DNA of 41,750 nt, from the NCBI GenBank assembly GCA_015680685.1, contig MNCI01005623.1:1-41750 (forward strand), given 5' to 3'. The DNA comes from Gnetum montanum. Its lineage: Eukaryota > Streptophyta > Gnetopsida > Gnetales > Gnetaceae. Shown here one piece after another: positions 1-11,785 of the stretch. The position numbers were made by a program, and so were the translations under genes. Below the pieces are notes generated by a model that saw only the letters and a program-made list of their open reading frames with translations, had not been told where the DNA came from and did no database searches. Every line of letters begins with the position of its first letter. Positions within the stretch are counted from its first letter, which is position 1.

Positions 1-1988
1 TACCTCTCTTGATGGATAACCCTGCTCACTATTTCAGATCTCCTCATTCCAACTTAGTCATGGGGAAAATGGCCACCTATGCTAATCATTCTAGGCCCTC
101 AGTTCTCTTTGAATTTTTGTTTTACATATTTTTGTTTTACACATTTTTTCAACTTTTCTTATTTTTTTTTACACCATCACTCATGTTTTTACTATTTATT
201 TGTTTGCTTGATTTACTTTTATTCATCATCTAATAAGTGTTCATGATGGTGGATTGAATTATATCATATTGATTGCTAATGTTTGATTTTTACCTTTGAA
301 TTATGATGCTGATATTAAGGTATGGTTATTTTGGAAAAATAGGCAATGAGTCCATGCTATCCACTCATCCATACAACTCTATGGCCTCTTTTGGCTTGGA
401 AATGTACAGTCCCATTTTTCTAAGTAAACTTGTTAATGAATTGGTGGTTGGGTATTTTTCAAACCAAGAAAAGACTCAAAGGATGAAAAGGGTGTGACTT
501 CAAAGGGATTTGATGCATTTGTGCTAACCATTCTCTTGGGTGTTTGGATGCTTTTTTCTTGGGTTTTCCGCCATTCTGACAATGTTCAAAAATCAAGAAG
601 CTGAGCGAATAAAAATAAGTCTTTGCATGGTGTGGTTCTCATGCAAAAAGGAAAAAAGTGAGAATTCAAAGCACACCCCTTAAACATAATAAAGCAATAT
701 GGGCTACAAGAACTAGTTATGAAACTGGAAATACATGTTACCCATGCCTAAAGGTTCCCTCTAACTAAGGTCCTTTCTCACTTCCTACTTCTCCATCTCA
801 CTCTCCTTGGGATGATGGTCACTATTTGTGGAAGCATTCTTGTTGTCTCAAGAGGATGGATTGGCTAGGTGTATTAATGCGAGGTCACTAAATGTGGTTG
901 GTTTGAGTCTAGATTTGGGATGAAGTTCTACTCAATCATCTTAACCATGAAATACACAAGGGGCTTTACACAACCTTGTTATTGGGATTTCATTCCATTC
1001 TCTCCATCTTTCTTTCCATTTTCCACCTCATTGCTGGCTTTATCATTAATCTGTTCTAGGTTGATGCATTTTTTTTCTTTGGTGAATTCTTGTGGGTAAG
1101 TTTTTAACTCTTACTTTCAAATGACATTCCTAGAGCCTACGGACTCTTTGGTTTGTGGGTTTGTCGAGGCATAAAAGGCATGAGCCTACTTTGGGGAGGA
1201 GCCACTAGCATTCCTTTTTGGTGCAATTGTTAAGCTCTTTTCCTTAAACATTTCCTACAATCAATCATCTCTTATTTCATCCCCATGCATGACATCCATT
1301 TTATTAGCATTGTTGTTGTTATTTTTTCCCATCTTTCTTGTTCCTCATATTTTTCCATCTTATAGCTACCGAAGGTTCACTCTTAGTTATGGGGGCCTTG
1401 GCACAAATTTTCCAATTTTTTTTATTTTAAAAATTACCTAACCCCTACACCTTGGGTAGTTTCCAGTGATAAATCTTCGAACTAGTTTCTTCCATAATCA
1501 CAACTCAGCCAATGCACTTCATATCGAGGCAAGGTATCAACTACATTGTGGATTATCTATCCTTGCTCATTTTTGATTGTGTTGTGTGTGCATATGGTGA
1601 TCATACAAATAATGGACTAGGCTTGGAGGAAGCACTCAGGATGGATCGGAACTGGAGCATTTACGAAAGGAGCAAGTTTGATGGCATGACTATGGATAAA
1701 TATTAGAAGGCGTAATCTCGGCATTGGAAGCAACATGCTCCATCTTGTTTCTCTCTCTCTCGTTTTCCCTTCAAGTTTCCAAATAAAGGCTTAGATGTCA
1801 TTTATGTACAAGTGTTCACCACAATGGTCATGAATACTAATGTTGTAATATGTTTATTGATCCATTTACTAGGCACATTGAGTCTGTTATCCCATTCCAC
1901 CGTCAGTTCTTAATTAGTCAATAATCCCATACCTTCCCAATATTTTGTAAAGAACTCGAGAATGAGTTTTCATTCAATCGTGGGGGTA
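1..1988 (+). mobile_element. 3' noncoding tail of LTR retrotransposon A
   Basis: This stretch aligns base by base by eye with 32419-34427 of element D, the region between the integrase end and the polypurine tract. It is therefore the same 2-kb 3' tail of a related plus-strand element whose gag-pol lies left of the window. No credible ORF is present: the short frames at its start and near 1512 are hydrophobic or unconserved, and their counterparts in D are shifted. The last bases before the LTR (1981-1988, TGGGGGTA) form a polypurine-tract-like primer for plus-strand synthesis. Confidence 0.8.
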
Positions 1989-2914
1989 TGATGAGGGTAG
2001 TTACTCTAGTAGTTTATTCTAATTATTAGAGCCGTTACTCTAGTGGTTTATTCTAATTATTAGAGCAGTTACTCTAGCGGTTTCTTTAGCAGTTATTCTA
2101 ATTATTAGAGCAGTTACTCTAATTATTATAGTTGCTCCTAAGCCTATAAATACAGTGCCCATGTGCACAATTGGAAAGAAGTCTTTTAGTAGTCAAGTAG
2201 CGAAACACTTGTAGTCTATTTGAAAGTTAGAGTATTTTCCAAGTGCCTGTAGTAGGAGGTCTAAGTGTGGATGGATATTTATTTAGGCATTATGTACTTG
2301 AGCACACCTTGTGTACGGAAATAAAGATGAGCTCTTTGATTTATCCTTGCAGCACTTGAGATTTGTTTTCTTACACATTTCTTTTATTTTATTTTCTTAT
2401 GCATTTATTTTATTTTATTTTATTTTATGCACTTTACATTTCTATTATTAGCACATCAATTCATTTTGATCAATTAAGCAAATCGTTAAATTACACAAGC
2501 ATGACCACTTCGAGCATGCATGTAACGCTTGGTAACCCAGTAACGATTAGCGTTTGGTAATCCCAGCATTGTTGCACTAGTTCAGGATGTGTACGACAAG
2601 TGGGAACAGATGCTAGTGTTAAGATTAGTTAGAAATTAGTTAATGAGTAGTTAAGTTAAATTAGTCACTTAGTTACCTCTCTCCTTCCCTACTAGTGCAA
2701 GACATAAAAACATAAAAGCTATAAAAATAATATGACTCAAGCTTACTTAACCATACAGTTGTGACATACAAGTAAGCTTGGAAAGACAACGATCAACCAA
2801 CCTGTCCTTGTTCCACAAGGGCACATAAGCACTTAGTCCTTGAAATTCGACTGGATCGTGCATGAAATGGTCGTATTCATATGGTTGAGCATAGGGGTAC
2901 CTCGCCGCTCATCA
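1989..2914 (+). repeat. 3' LTR of element A (926 bp)
   Basis: It begins TGATGAG (1989-1995) and ends CTCATCA (2908-2914), a perfect 7-bp terminal inverted repeat that includes the canonical TG...CA. U3 holds several copies of a palindromic unit built on ACTCTAATTATTAGAGT. A TATAAATA box lies at 2145-2152 and an AATAAA signal at 2320-2325, followed by a TTTTA-rich tract at about 2380-2430. The order U3-TATA-poly(A) matches both LTRs of element D. The base run after the end, GCAAC (2915-2919), is a candidate target duplication, but its partner would be outside the window. Confidence 0.85.
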
Positions 2915-3715
2915 GCAACCATTATAGTGGTTAGGCCCATCAAAATCTTAAACTGCTATACCTAGTATGTAGGCCCCATTTCAAGTTCCAAATCTAAAAT
3001 ATGCCTATGTAATTGTTGCAACTATACTTTGTTTTCATTTCTCTCATACACCAACAAAGAGGTGTATATGGCTTCTTAGCTAAGCCTTCCTTCAGCTTCT
3101 AAGGACATTTTAAGCCTCTAGGAAATTTTGGATTCCTAAGAATTCTATAGAATTCACTCCATTCCATAACTAGGTCAAATTTCAAATTGGTTTTGCTAAA
3201 CTCAAGATCATAAAATTTCCAATTAATGTATGGCTTTGCCTTAAGAACTTGCTTGGAGATTTCTCTGATGACTTGCAAATCATTAACTTTTTGCGATAGT
3301 AGAAATGGTTCAATGGGTGTTTCCCTTCATCTAAGTTCAATATAATATTTATTAAGGGAAATGGACATGTTAAACCTTTGATACTATTCAATAAAAAAAT
3401 CAAGAGATCCTTTCTATTCGAACCATTGTAATTAGATAGATTTTTGAAAACATTATACATTGAACAATCTCCTCAAATTGGAACAAAGATTTTTTCTCCT
3501 AGACATATAACTAATTGGTAATATAGGGTATTGGAGATCTATTTCTAAATCCCTCACTAACACATATCGATAAACACATGGCAAAACTGATATACAAGCC
3601 CAAAGTTTAATAAATAAGAAAAAAGAAAAAGGAAAGGAACCTATTATATTCTCTTGATTTTGTATGAAACAACTTGATTTCAACTTCATCATCATTATAT
3701 TAACTTATGTTAACA
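2915..3715. other. Unassigned sequence
   Basis: This is AT-rich sequence between the end of LTR A and a decayed element. Two minus-strand frames of 80-92 codons overlap at about 3453-3460, but neither shows a recognisable domain. It could be the LTR of the decayed element that follows, but I could not find a TG start or a second copy. Confidence 0.3.
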
Positions 3716-3771
3716 TGATCTATTGTTTACCTCCTTAGACCTTGTGGTCTTCTAGATCATAAAACTTAAAA

Positions 3772-3787
3772 TGGTATCAAAGTGGGT
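3772..3787 (+). other. Primer binding site-like, initiator-Met tRNA type
   Basis: TGGTATCAAAGTGGGT resembles the TGGTATCAGAGC sequence complementary to plant initiator tRNA-Met, used by Copia and chromovirus elements. The match is imperfect and no paired LTR was identified, so this is a candidate only. Confidence 0.4.
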
Positions 3788-5403
3788 TTATGTTACTTGT
3801 AATTATAATAACTATGAACCATACATGATGGTATGATAGGTAAATATAATAAATGCTTACATACATATATAACATCTATTCACATTTCAAACTCACCATT
3901 TGTAAAACCACAAGAGAATTTAGTAGAGCTTCTAGTGAAAAAATCTTAGCAACTTTGCCTTATTCTTATTCTGCATAATATCTATTTACATTTAGCAAGC
4001 TGAAGGGAATAAGTAAAACCATTATTTTTTCCGTAAATTTGTACTTTTTTGTAAATTACGTGAAAAAAGTTTTAGATTAATCATGCCTTTTGTGAATTAA
4101 CACAAATGTTCTTTCCTTAATTAATTTAATTAATAAAGTTATTGATGTCAGTTAATTATTATCAATCACGATGATTTTAATTAATCATGATTCTTTATTT
4201 TTCAACATTTAAAAGTTTTGTTGAAATCCTAGTTCTTAGAGTTTTCATGACAATTCCTCATAAAAAAGCCTCATGGTGGTTAAGGTCATAGATAATTATG
4301 GGATGGCTTAAAAAAAAGCACAATTATAAATCATCTACTCTAGAGTTTTTAGAGCATAAGTCTCCAAAATCATCATCATCATCACCACCATCAACATTGT
4401 AGACAAAACTTTGCAATGGATCCTTCACAATGAGGCATTGTCCTTGACGAAAATCCAAATAAAATCAAAGTCTACTCTACAGTATCTCTTTACTATGATG
4501 GTAAATAAGTCACTAATGATATGCTATACTTTGTACCATGAGTCAATATGTAATATCATGGTTATGATTTGAATCTAACAACATAATTGATGAACAATGG
4601 TTTCTCTACGAAGTTGGCAAAATCTAGTTTGACCCAATTTATAGAGTTTGTGGTGTTAAACAACCAACCATTAGTTGAAATTTTCATTAGGACTTACAAT
4701 GATGGTTGATTTATCTTCCAATCAAGAAAGACTTGGTAGTTGGACTACATTAAGAATAGGTTGTCATGCCTTTACTTTTAGACAATGAACACTAACTTTG
4801 CTCTGAAGGAAGTCATATTTCCAAGGCATCAATCAGTCAAATACTTTCATCTCTTGATTAAAAATGTCATACTTTAGCTTGGTAGAAATTATTAGTTTTT
4901 GTTTTTGTGTAAACGATAGAAAGACTTGCATCTCATGGCCTATACTAAATCTACTCTTCACTATGGTAAAGAAATGTTGTCATGTAGATTAGTTGCTCAT
5001 CCTTGAGGAGGAATTAAAGACACATGCATACAAGTATTATGAAAAAGATTACTTTCAAAAGGTGGTAGGAACTTTTTAGAAAGAGATTATGAAATTAAAA
5101 CAAATTTCCTAGAGCATAGCAAATGATAATAACAACAAATATATGAGCACATTTTAGTAAGAGTTATAGTAACAATTTGATTATAAATTAAAATTTAGTA
5201 ATGCTTACCACCCACAGACACATGGTGATATAGATGGTAAACAAAACCTTAGTATATCTACTATAGCATCTTTGTAGTATACCTTATTCCAAATAAAAAA
5301 TGGGTAAAATAAGGGCACAATGTCATCATCAAAGAAAGGGTAAGCATTACAAACTATTGCAACTTTTGAGAAGTTAAGGAAAGATTTTATTAATCTAGAT
5401 CCA

Positions 5404-5496
5404 CTTTTAGAACAAGAAATCTTGAGTTCACAAATATTTCATTTCAACANCTTTTAGAACAAGAAATCTTGAGTTCACAAATATTTCATTTCAACA
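5404..5496. repeat. 46-bp direct duplication around one N
   Basis: Bases 5404-5449 and 5451-5496 are identical and are separated by a single N at 5450. The pattern is that of two contig ends whose overlap was not merged, rather than a biological repeat. Confidence 0.85.
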
Positions 5497-5900
5497 AGTA
5501 GGACTTAAGAACATCACCACAAAGCCTCCCAAATTTAGGAGGACCTTCAATCTATACAATTCATCAAAAAGACAATCTCTGAAGAAGAGAATCATAAAAA
5601 TAAGTGTAATAAATATGTAGACTTTGAAAATTATGAGTATAAGATAAGAAAGGTGACAAATTAAATAAAGGAGACATGGAACAAATACATAATAGTATTT
5701 GAAAAAAAATCCAAACTTGAAGATGAATATGATTTGGAGACAAATGTGGCCATAGCCACTAATGATGACCAACCATTCTTAGTGATAAGAAACATTCTTC
5801 AATTAAAAAAAGGTATAAAAGAGGCAATATAGAAGTCATGGTCTTATATTAAAAACTTATTTCTGATGAAGGAATAATCCAAGAGCAATGGCAATGATGC

Positions 5901-6301
5901 AATAATTAACTTATTGAAATTGTGATCTTATAACAAACAAGTTGTGTATTTAATTTGAAAATGTATAATATTAGTAATCATTACATAAATGCCCTAGCAT
6001 CACATTTAACTGTCAGAATAATTACAGTTACTACTTACATAAACATTCCTTAAATTTGATTGGTGACGTGAGGTCTTCATTTCTTATGCAATTAAATTTA
6101 CCCTAAAATTTGCTATCTACACTCCAATACAAATGGCAAACTATCTTCTGTGTACAACTTTAATGCAGAAATTGCAGAATTTCTTTCGGTTTAAGCTATG
6201 TAAGTGCAGCAGAAAAGCAACTCCACGTATGCTTAATGGGAAGAGAAAGCAAAGTGGACCCAGGTAAACAAAAGAAATAATTAAATAAGGACACTACCAT
6301 A
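5901..6301. other. P450 3' flank, no feature seen
   Basis: AT-rich sequence between the decayed element and the P450 poly(A) signal. I see no gene or repeat here. Confidence 0.4.
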
Positions 6302-6307
6302 TTTATT
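6302..6307 (-). terminator. Candidate poly(A) signal of the P450 gene
   Basis: On the minus strand this reads AATAAA, about 90 bases beyond the P450 stop codon, a normal distance for a plant 3' UTR. A second A-rich candidate lies at about 6270-6290. Confidence 0.4.
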
Positions 6308-6397
6308 CCAACCAGGTACAGTATGTATGTTATGTTTAGGAAGATTTTAAAGCTGACACACACATTAGTATTCACAGCCCTGCATACTTTTAATCTG

Positions 6398-9343
6398 CTA
6401 CGCAGATACATGGAGTTGATTTTTGAGGTGTGGAAGAAGCAGCAGATGATTCTTGCGCGTCAGAGTTATGCCATGGCGCTCTGCCATGTCCAATTGCAAG
6501 GGATCTGCATTGTCTTGAAGAGACCAATCAAAAGAGAAAACCAGAGCAGCAATGCACACCTTCAACAATGATAGAGCCATGGCAATTCCGGGGCAGATTC
6601 TTCTTCCTGCGCTGAACGGTATCATCTTCATGTCAGTCAACCCACTTATGTCAACATTGTCATCCTCCATAAATCTTTCTGGTTTGAACTGCTCTGCGTT
6701 TTTCCACACAGATGGGTCCCTGCCTATGGCCCAGATGTTGAAAATGAGTCTGCAGCTTTTGGGAATTTTGAATCCGTCCACGGTTGCTTCTTCTGTGGAT
6801 TGGTGAGGAATTCCCAGAGCTATAGCCGGGTGAAGCCGCAGAGTTTCTTTGATGACACAGTGCAGATATTTCATGTTTTCTGTACACGGCTCGTCTAATT
6901 TTCCTCCACGAGCGGCTACCGCTGCTTCGATTTCGTTCTTGAGTGTGATCATGGTTGAAGGATTTCGGAGCAGTTCGCTCATTGCCCATTCCAGTGTGGT
7001 TGAAGTTGTACCCGCACCTCCAGCGTAAATGTCCTGAAAAATTTTATAACAGGTAAGCATGGACTACTGTGCCGCTCGATAAATTCGGTTTTTGATTTCG
7101 TTCTGTGTTTCTCAAATCGTTGTCATGTACAGGATGATGGATTATAGCGTGTAAGACTATGAACATAAAAACATAGCTATTAGAAATTTAAAATTTTATA
7201 GATTACGTATGAAATGAGTGGTGTGCAGCCGGAAAATCCTTTCCGGCTTACCTTGCATCATACTTACGTCATGTTCTTGATTTTTGAGGATTCGTGAAAT
7301 AAGACAGAATAAAGGTCTGCTCATGCATATATTCTTTAAAGTAAATATTTACATTTAAAAGGTTATAGCATTACGTTCACAGCTCTTAATGAATAAAAAA
7401 CTCATGCTTTGGTGATTAAGACGTAACATAATATTTGAAAAGAATTAAAAAATTACTAACATAATATTTTACAGGAATATAGTTGTTTATAGAAATTTGT
7501 AAGTGGGTATCTGCAGAAGAATTTTGATCATAGGCATGTTTAAGAGTGGGATACTTTGGGATAGACTTAAAATTCACTCTGACTTGTTGTTAAGCCATCT
7601 ATCTACTTAACCTTGAAATTCTTCTTACAAAGCATATGTTCTAATCAAATATCTAATTAATATTAAACAAAAGATATATGTGTAGGGAAGCTTAGGGTAT
7701 CAAACCTAAAATTTTTTTAATATTCATACACCTTAATAGATAAATTTAAGTGGAACTACCACTGGTCTGATAACATTGGAACTACGGCAGTGATAACCAC
7801 TGGTCTGATAACATTGGAACTAATAATGTTAAACAAAAAATATTTATGTAAAGAAGATTAGGGTGTGGAACCTAAAACAAATTAGTATTAGAACACCTTA
7901 ACATATAATGTTAAGTAGAATTACCGTCGGTGTGATAATTCATATGATATAATTAGTATAAATAACATAAAGAAATATAACTATACGTCAACTATAATTT
8001 GATATAGAAACCTCGTGCACAAGCAAAGAAAAACAAAAAACTAAAAAGGTAATACTGAAAATTTGAAAAGGTAATACTGAAAATTTGAAATTGATAAAAA
8101 TCTGAGGAAGGAGCAACCTCTGCCTCTAATTTCCGAGTCTATGTTTTAACTCGGAATACACGTTAATCATGAAATTGATAAAAATCTGAGGAAGGAGCAA
8201 CCTCTGCCTCTAATTTCCGAGTCTACGAAACACAAATGTTTTAACTCGGAATACACGTTAATCATGAAAAAAATCAGAATTTTATTACCAGCAAAACTCA
8301 GAATCTTACGGGGAAGGAGACAGACGTAATTCAAAGACAAAATCTGTGTACAGAAAAACTTAGATAAAAAATACAGAAACAATTATTCCATTTATTACCA
8401 GCATAATGGATCTGATATTGTCCATGGTATAATTCACAGGATCCAAACGAGCCATATGCAGCAGCACATCGACCAGGTCCACCTGCTGATTCTTATCCTC
8501 AGACTTCTCCAAGCCAATCAAATTATCCCGGTGGACCTGTATCAACTTATCAAAAATCTCATCCAAAATTGCCCTAACCTTGGCCGCCTGTTTCTTGATT
8601 CCCTGCAAATCGAACGCATCCAAAAAAGGCCACAAATCTCCCACGCCAATCTTCCCAAGAAGCAGCCCCCCCTCGTGCAAATATTTCTTGAAATTGAGCA
8701 CAGATCCGTCAGCCATGACGAAATCTCCACCACTGTAAGTTCTGGCCGCTATGGTTTTCAGAGCAATCTTGGAAACCATATCTGCAATGGCGTCTGAGAG
8801 ATCCACTGCTCTGCTTCCATGGCTGCTCTTCTCCCACAGATCTTCCACCAATGCAGCAACCTCCTTCTCTCTGAGAATTCTGAAAGATTCAACTCTTTTT
8901 GGACTGAGAAGTTCGGTTACACACATCTTTCTGACTCTTCTCCAGTAATCGCCATAGGGGGCCATTAAAATATCTTGCCGAGTGAATACAATTTCTGTTG
9001 CCGATGTGGGGCTTCTGCCTGCAAATAGTGTATCGTGGGTCTTAAGTAAGAGCTTTGCTTTCTCAGAGGAGGAAACCACCACTGTTGGAACAGAACCCAT
9101 CCGGATGAACATGATCTGGCCGTACTTGTCTGAAAGTTCTGCGAGAGTTTGATGAGGTAGATCTCCCTGCAACTGATGAAGATTTCCTATGATTGGTAGA
9201 GCAGGTGGCCCTGGAGGTAGCAGCTTCGTTCTGTTTCTGATTTTCTTGACATCAAACAGAAACCACAAAACGTAAGAGAACAGCACTAGTAAGGGAATGG
9301 ATTGAACCATGGAAGATGGAGAAGGGAAATTCCAGAGATCCAT
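6398..9343 (-). CDS. Cytochrome P450, CYP71 clan (two exons, 526 aa)
   Basis: This is a membrane-bound haem monooxygenase, expected on the ER surface and fed electrons by P450 reductase; its substrate cannot be read from the sequence. Coding is exon 1 9343-8399 (315 codons) and exon 2 7033-6398 (211 codons plus stop), joined in phase 0 just before the I-helix. Visible features: hydrophobic N-terminal anchor (residues 13-30), hinge PPGP (43-46), C-helix WRRVR (134-138), I-helix GGAGTT (320-325), K-helix ETLR (378-381), PERF (433-436) and haem loop FSAGRRICPG (455-464, ligand Cys462). Donor GTAATA and acceptor TTTTCAG fit plant splicing. Length and order of motifs are typical of A-type plant P450s, including specialised-metabolism enzymes of conifers. 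The acidic residue usually found before Thr in the I-helix is Gly323 here. The start is chosen because the anchor follows at once and an upstream start is not needed. No frameshift or stop is seen, so it looks functional. The subfamily is not assigned. Confidence 0.93.
7758..7822. repeat. 27-bp direct repeat, 38-bp period, in the intron
   Basis: The same 27 bases occur at 7758-7784 and 7796-7822, with a short linker. This is a local duplication inside the P450 intron with no visible function. Confidence 0.8.
8086..8268. repeat. 84-bp tandem duplication in the intron
   Basis: Copy 1 (8086-8169) is repeated directly from 8170. The second copy differs mainly by an 11-base insertion near 8226. 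Immediately upstream, a roughly 21-base unit is also doubled (8044-8088). Both copies lie inside the intron about 130-310 bases from the donor site. Confidence 0.85.
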
Positions 9344-9418
9344 AACTCTTTCGCACCACAGGGCTGAGCAGATTAGCTCTGTGTTTCAACTTTCAAAGAG
9401 GGGCTCTTCCTCCTTTAA

Positions 9419-9425
9419 GTATTTA
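9419..9425 (-). promoter_or_regulatory. Candidate TATA element of the P450 gene
   Basis: On the minus strand this reads TAAATAC, 76-82 bases before the start codon, which would leave a 5' UTR of about 45-50 bases. A second candidate, ATTATACA, lies at 9431-9438. Placement is plausible; the sequence match is weak. Confidence 0.3.
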
Positions 9426-9677
9426 GTTGCTGTATAATGTCAAGGCCCATTAATGCACAGTTAAAAACGTCCAAAACCAGAGTGCGAACTAGTCCAAGGT
9501 TTGAATAAAAAAGGGAAACGTGGACCCAAATGTCTACTGCAGATGATATTGCCAATGCATACGATCATCTCTGGGCAGGTCTGATATTTACTTACACCGG
9601 GAATAGTTACCAGAAACAAGAAACGGATGAATGTGACGGAAATGAAAATGTGACGGAAAACGGTCAAGGTTGCGCTG

Positions 9678-9750
9678 CCCGATAAATTTTGATTCGCTTT
9701 GGATCCGGGAGCGTAAGGTTGTGATTCCCGATAAATTTTGATTCGCTTTG
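9678..9750. repeat. 24-bp direct repeat, 49-bp period, upstream of P450
   Basis: The sequence CCCGATAAATTTTGATTCGC and its next four bases occur at 9678-9701 and again at 9727-9750. It sits about 330-400 bases upstream of the P450 start codon and could hold paired regulatory sites, though nothing proves this. Confidence 0.75.
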
Positions 9751-9921
9751 CCTTCCGGAGCATGTACAGTCGGTAATTTTTAATGAAATTTTGTCTGTAC
9801 GTTACATTGAAATAATCGCCTTGCCTTGCCTTTCCTTCACTCGTATTATTCTGACTTGTTCTCGATGTCTCTGCTCTGAACCTTACCAGAAACTTCATTT
9901 CATGAGGGGCCAGCAAGCAAC

Positions 9922-9984
9922 ATTCATGGTATCGGCATGACAGAGACCACAAGATTCATGGCATCGGCATGACACAGGCCACAG
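9922..9984. repeat. 31-bp direct repeat, 32-bp period
   Basis: Two nearly identical units (9922-9952 and 9954-9984), each beginning ATTCATGG and containing ATCGGCATGACA, lie about 600 bases upstream of the P450 start. Confidence 0.75.
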
Positions 9985-11274
9985 AAAACAAGGGAGCACG
10001 AATGAATAACCGAAGGCCTAAGGGCCAAGTTTGACCGGTGATTACTAGCGATTCCTGCATGATACGGAAATCAAGTTTGGGACGGGGCGTGCGAGGTAAA
10101 CATTACATTTGAATGGATTGGCCTTTGGGAGCGTCAAAGTTCCGCCATTCACGCGTGTTTATTGGTCATTGCTGGTTTTCGCTCTTTTTCTCATCTCTGC
10201 TGAAAAAAGAAAAAATAAAACAGGGTCATCGTCATGAGTCATGAACATGATGACTGACGGATGGACTGTTTGCTTATGAGCCAACGGAAGCCCACCAGCA
10301 CATCGCCAATGGCTATATGCAAGCTCACGGTGCTCTGTTTTTACTTTCTCCTTCATCATGACCAGTGTCCCCAGCGTCTAAAAGGTTTTTGTTAATGGTA
10401 GGTGAAGTGAGTTACTGGGCTGTGCTTAGTTTAGTTAAGTTGTATCTTCTTATAATGTTGTCGTCTTCAACAAGGCCCTACGGTGCTACTCACAGGTTGT
10501 GGTTGAACAAAAGTAGAATTAGTAGACCTGATTTGTTATAAATTTGGTGAGGCTTGATGCTTAAATTCATTCTTGAAAAGACTGGATTGAATAACAGAAG
10601 GGTTTTATTTTATTGCTGTCATTTTAATTGTTGCAGAAATTATATTTGGCCAGATTATGGCTGTTAAGTAAGGAAATGGATTGATGCTTTCCATATCTTT
10701 GCAAATTTTCTTGCTTCAATTTAATGGTGATATTGCAATCTTCTGTGCAATTTTTAAGCATTAACAATAATTTGGATTTACATTGTACTTGTTCTATATT
10801 TTACAATGTTTTTTTATGATATATGAGATTTAATTTCTTTAAAAAACTAATATATTTAAATTTTCTCTATCATGTCCCGGCTACAACCCGTCCCCACTTT
10901 TTCTTGAGAAACATGTACCCAAACAAGTTCAGAATCACGAATCCTTGATTCCTTGCTTCCACGAATGGGATTCTTTTGATGCATAGATTTGAATATTTTC
11001 ATGTCAAAAATGAAGCAGAAGTGATATATGTGAAAATAACTACTAATATAACTTATATATTATGAAAGAAATTACACTTTATGACCAAATATCTATAAAT
11101 GTATTTCATTTAATAACTATGGAAAAACCTTTCAGTTTTCTCGGAAAAACCTTTCAGTTTTCTCAGAAAAATATATTAATATGTCACGAACAGAAAACAC
11201 CTAAAGCAACGGTGTTTTGGGGTTTCCATTGCAAAAATAGAAAACATGAAACATTAGCAATCCATTGCATTTCT

Positions 11275-11457
11275 TAGAGGTTATGGCTATCCTCTTTGTT
11301 CAGGAAAATGAAAGGAGTTGAAAAAAACACACGAAGATAAAGTTTCAATTTCGGACCAGACGAATTAGAGGTTACGGCTATCCTCTCTGTTCAGGAAAAT
11401 GAAAGTAGTTGAAAAAAACACAGGAAGATAAAGTTTCAATTTCGGACCAGACCAATT
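11275..11457. repeat. 91-bp tandem duplication
   Basis: Copy 1 (11275-11365) and copy 2 (11366-11457) differ at only a handful of bases. Each begins TAGAGGTTA and ends CAATTTCGGACCAGAC followed by GAATT or CAATT. Confidence 0.9.
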
Positions 11458-11635
11458 GATGCATGGAAATCTTTTTCTCATCATTTTTCTTCTTTTTCTT
11501 GTTGGGAATGTTACAATCTGAAAACTGAAATTGAAATCGAAACGAAAACCACATTTTCTCTTGGGTCCACTAACCTAACACCCGTGTCTACAAAACAGAG
11601 CAGTTTCAAAAATTTTATTACAGAATCTCTTCTTC

Positions 11636-11785
11636 AAAGTAAATATGTGAACATAATGGCTTCTTACAAATATCTTCGCTTAGGATGCTCCTATTTCAAA
11701 TGGGATGTATAAAGTAAATATGTGAACATAATGGTTTCTTACAAATATCTTCGCTTAGGATGCTCCTATTTCAAATGGGATGTAT
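11636..11785. repeat. 75-bp tandem duplication
   Basis: Copies 11636-11710 and 11711-11785 differ at about one base (GGCTTC versus GGTTTC), so the duplication is recent compared with the surrounding retroelements. Confidence 0.92.

Larger units (their letters stand above)
3716..5900 (+). pseudogene. Decayed Ty3-gypsy element with integrase remnant
   Basis: A degenerate primer site at 3772-3787 is followed by about 2 kb with no long frame. At 5200-5247 one frame reads NAYHPQTHGDIDGKQN, close to the integrase signature YHPQTDGQ-E that follows the second catalytic Asp. The codons just upstream (about 5140-5199) still resemble the preceding segment (EL, QFDYKLKFS), interrupted by stops. The distance from primer site to integrase is only about 1.4 kb, so most of gag and reverse transcriptase must be missing or unreadable. 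This fits a deletion derivative of a chromovirus-like gypsy element unrelated to elements A-F. The coding function is dead. Confidence 0.45.
7034..8398 (-). other. Intron of the P450 gene (1365 bp)
   Basis: The intron starts with GTAATA on the minus strand (8398 downward) and ends with TTTTCAG (7040-7034). It is AT-rich, lies at the conserved position before the I-helix of CYP71-clan genes, and has phase 0. It holds two local tandem duplications (7758-7822 and 8086-8268) but no gene. Confidence 0.88.
9344..10400. other. Upstream region of the P450 gene
   Basis: This region is less AT-rich than the DNA to its right and probably carries the promoter. A minus-strand frame of 163 codons (9461-9952) spans it but has no domain, and it contains two similar peptide segments produced by the DNA repeat at 9678-9750, so I do not call it a gene. 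I see no other coding signal. Confidence 0.5.

Noticed and set aside
3182-3695. Two minus-strand frames of 92 and 80 codons
   Set aside because: No recognisable domain, biased to Leu/Ile/Phe as expected from AT-rich DNA, and no conserved copy elsewhere in the window.
6323-6806. Plus-strand frames over the P450 exon 2 (and 8456-8948 over exon 1)
   Set aside because: Antisense shadows of the P450 exons.
9461-9952. Minus-strand frame of 163 codons upstream of the P450
   Set aside because: No domain is visible; two internal peptide segments resemble each other only because a 24-base DNA repeat underlies them; and the frame overlaps the likely promoter.
10560-10700. Intron-acceptor-like stretch (pyrimidine-rich run then TTGCAG)
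   Set aside because: It resembles a splice acceptor, but no exon on either side can be read, and such strings are common in T-rich DNA.
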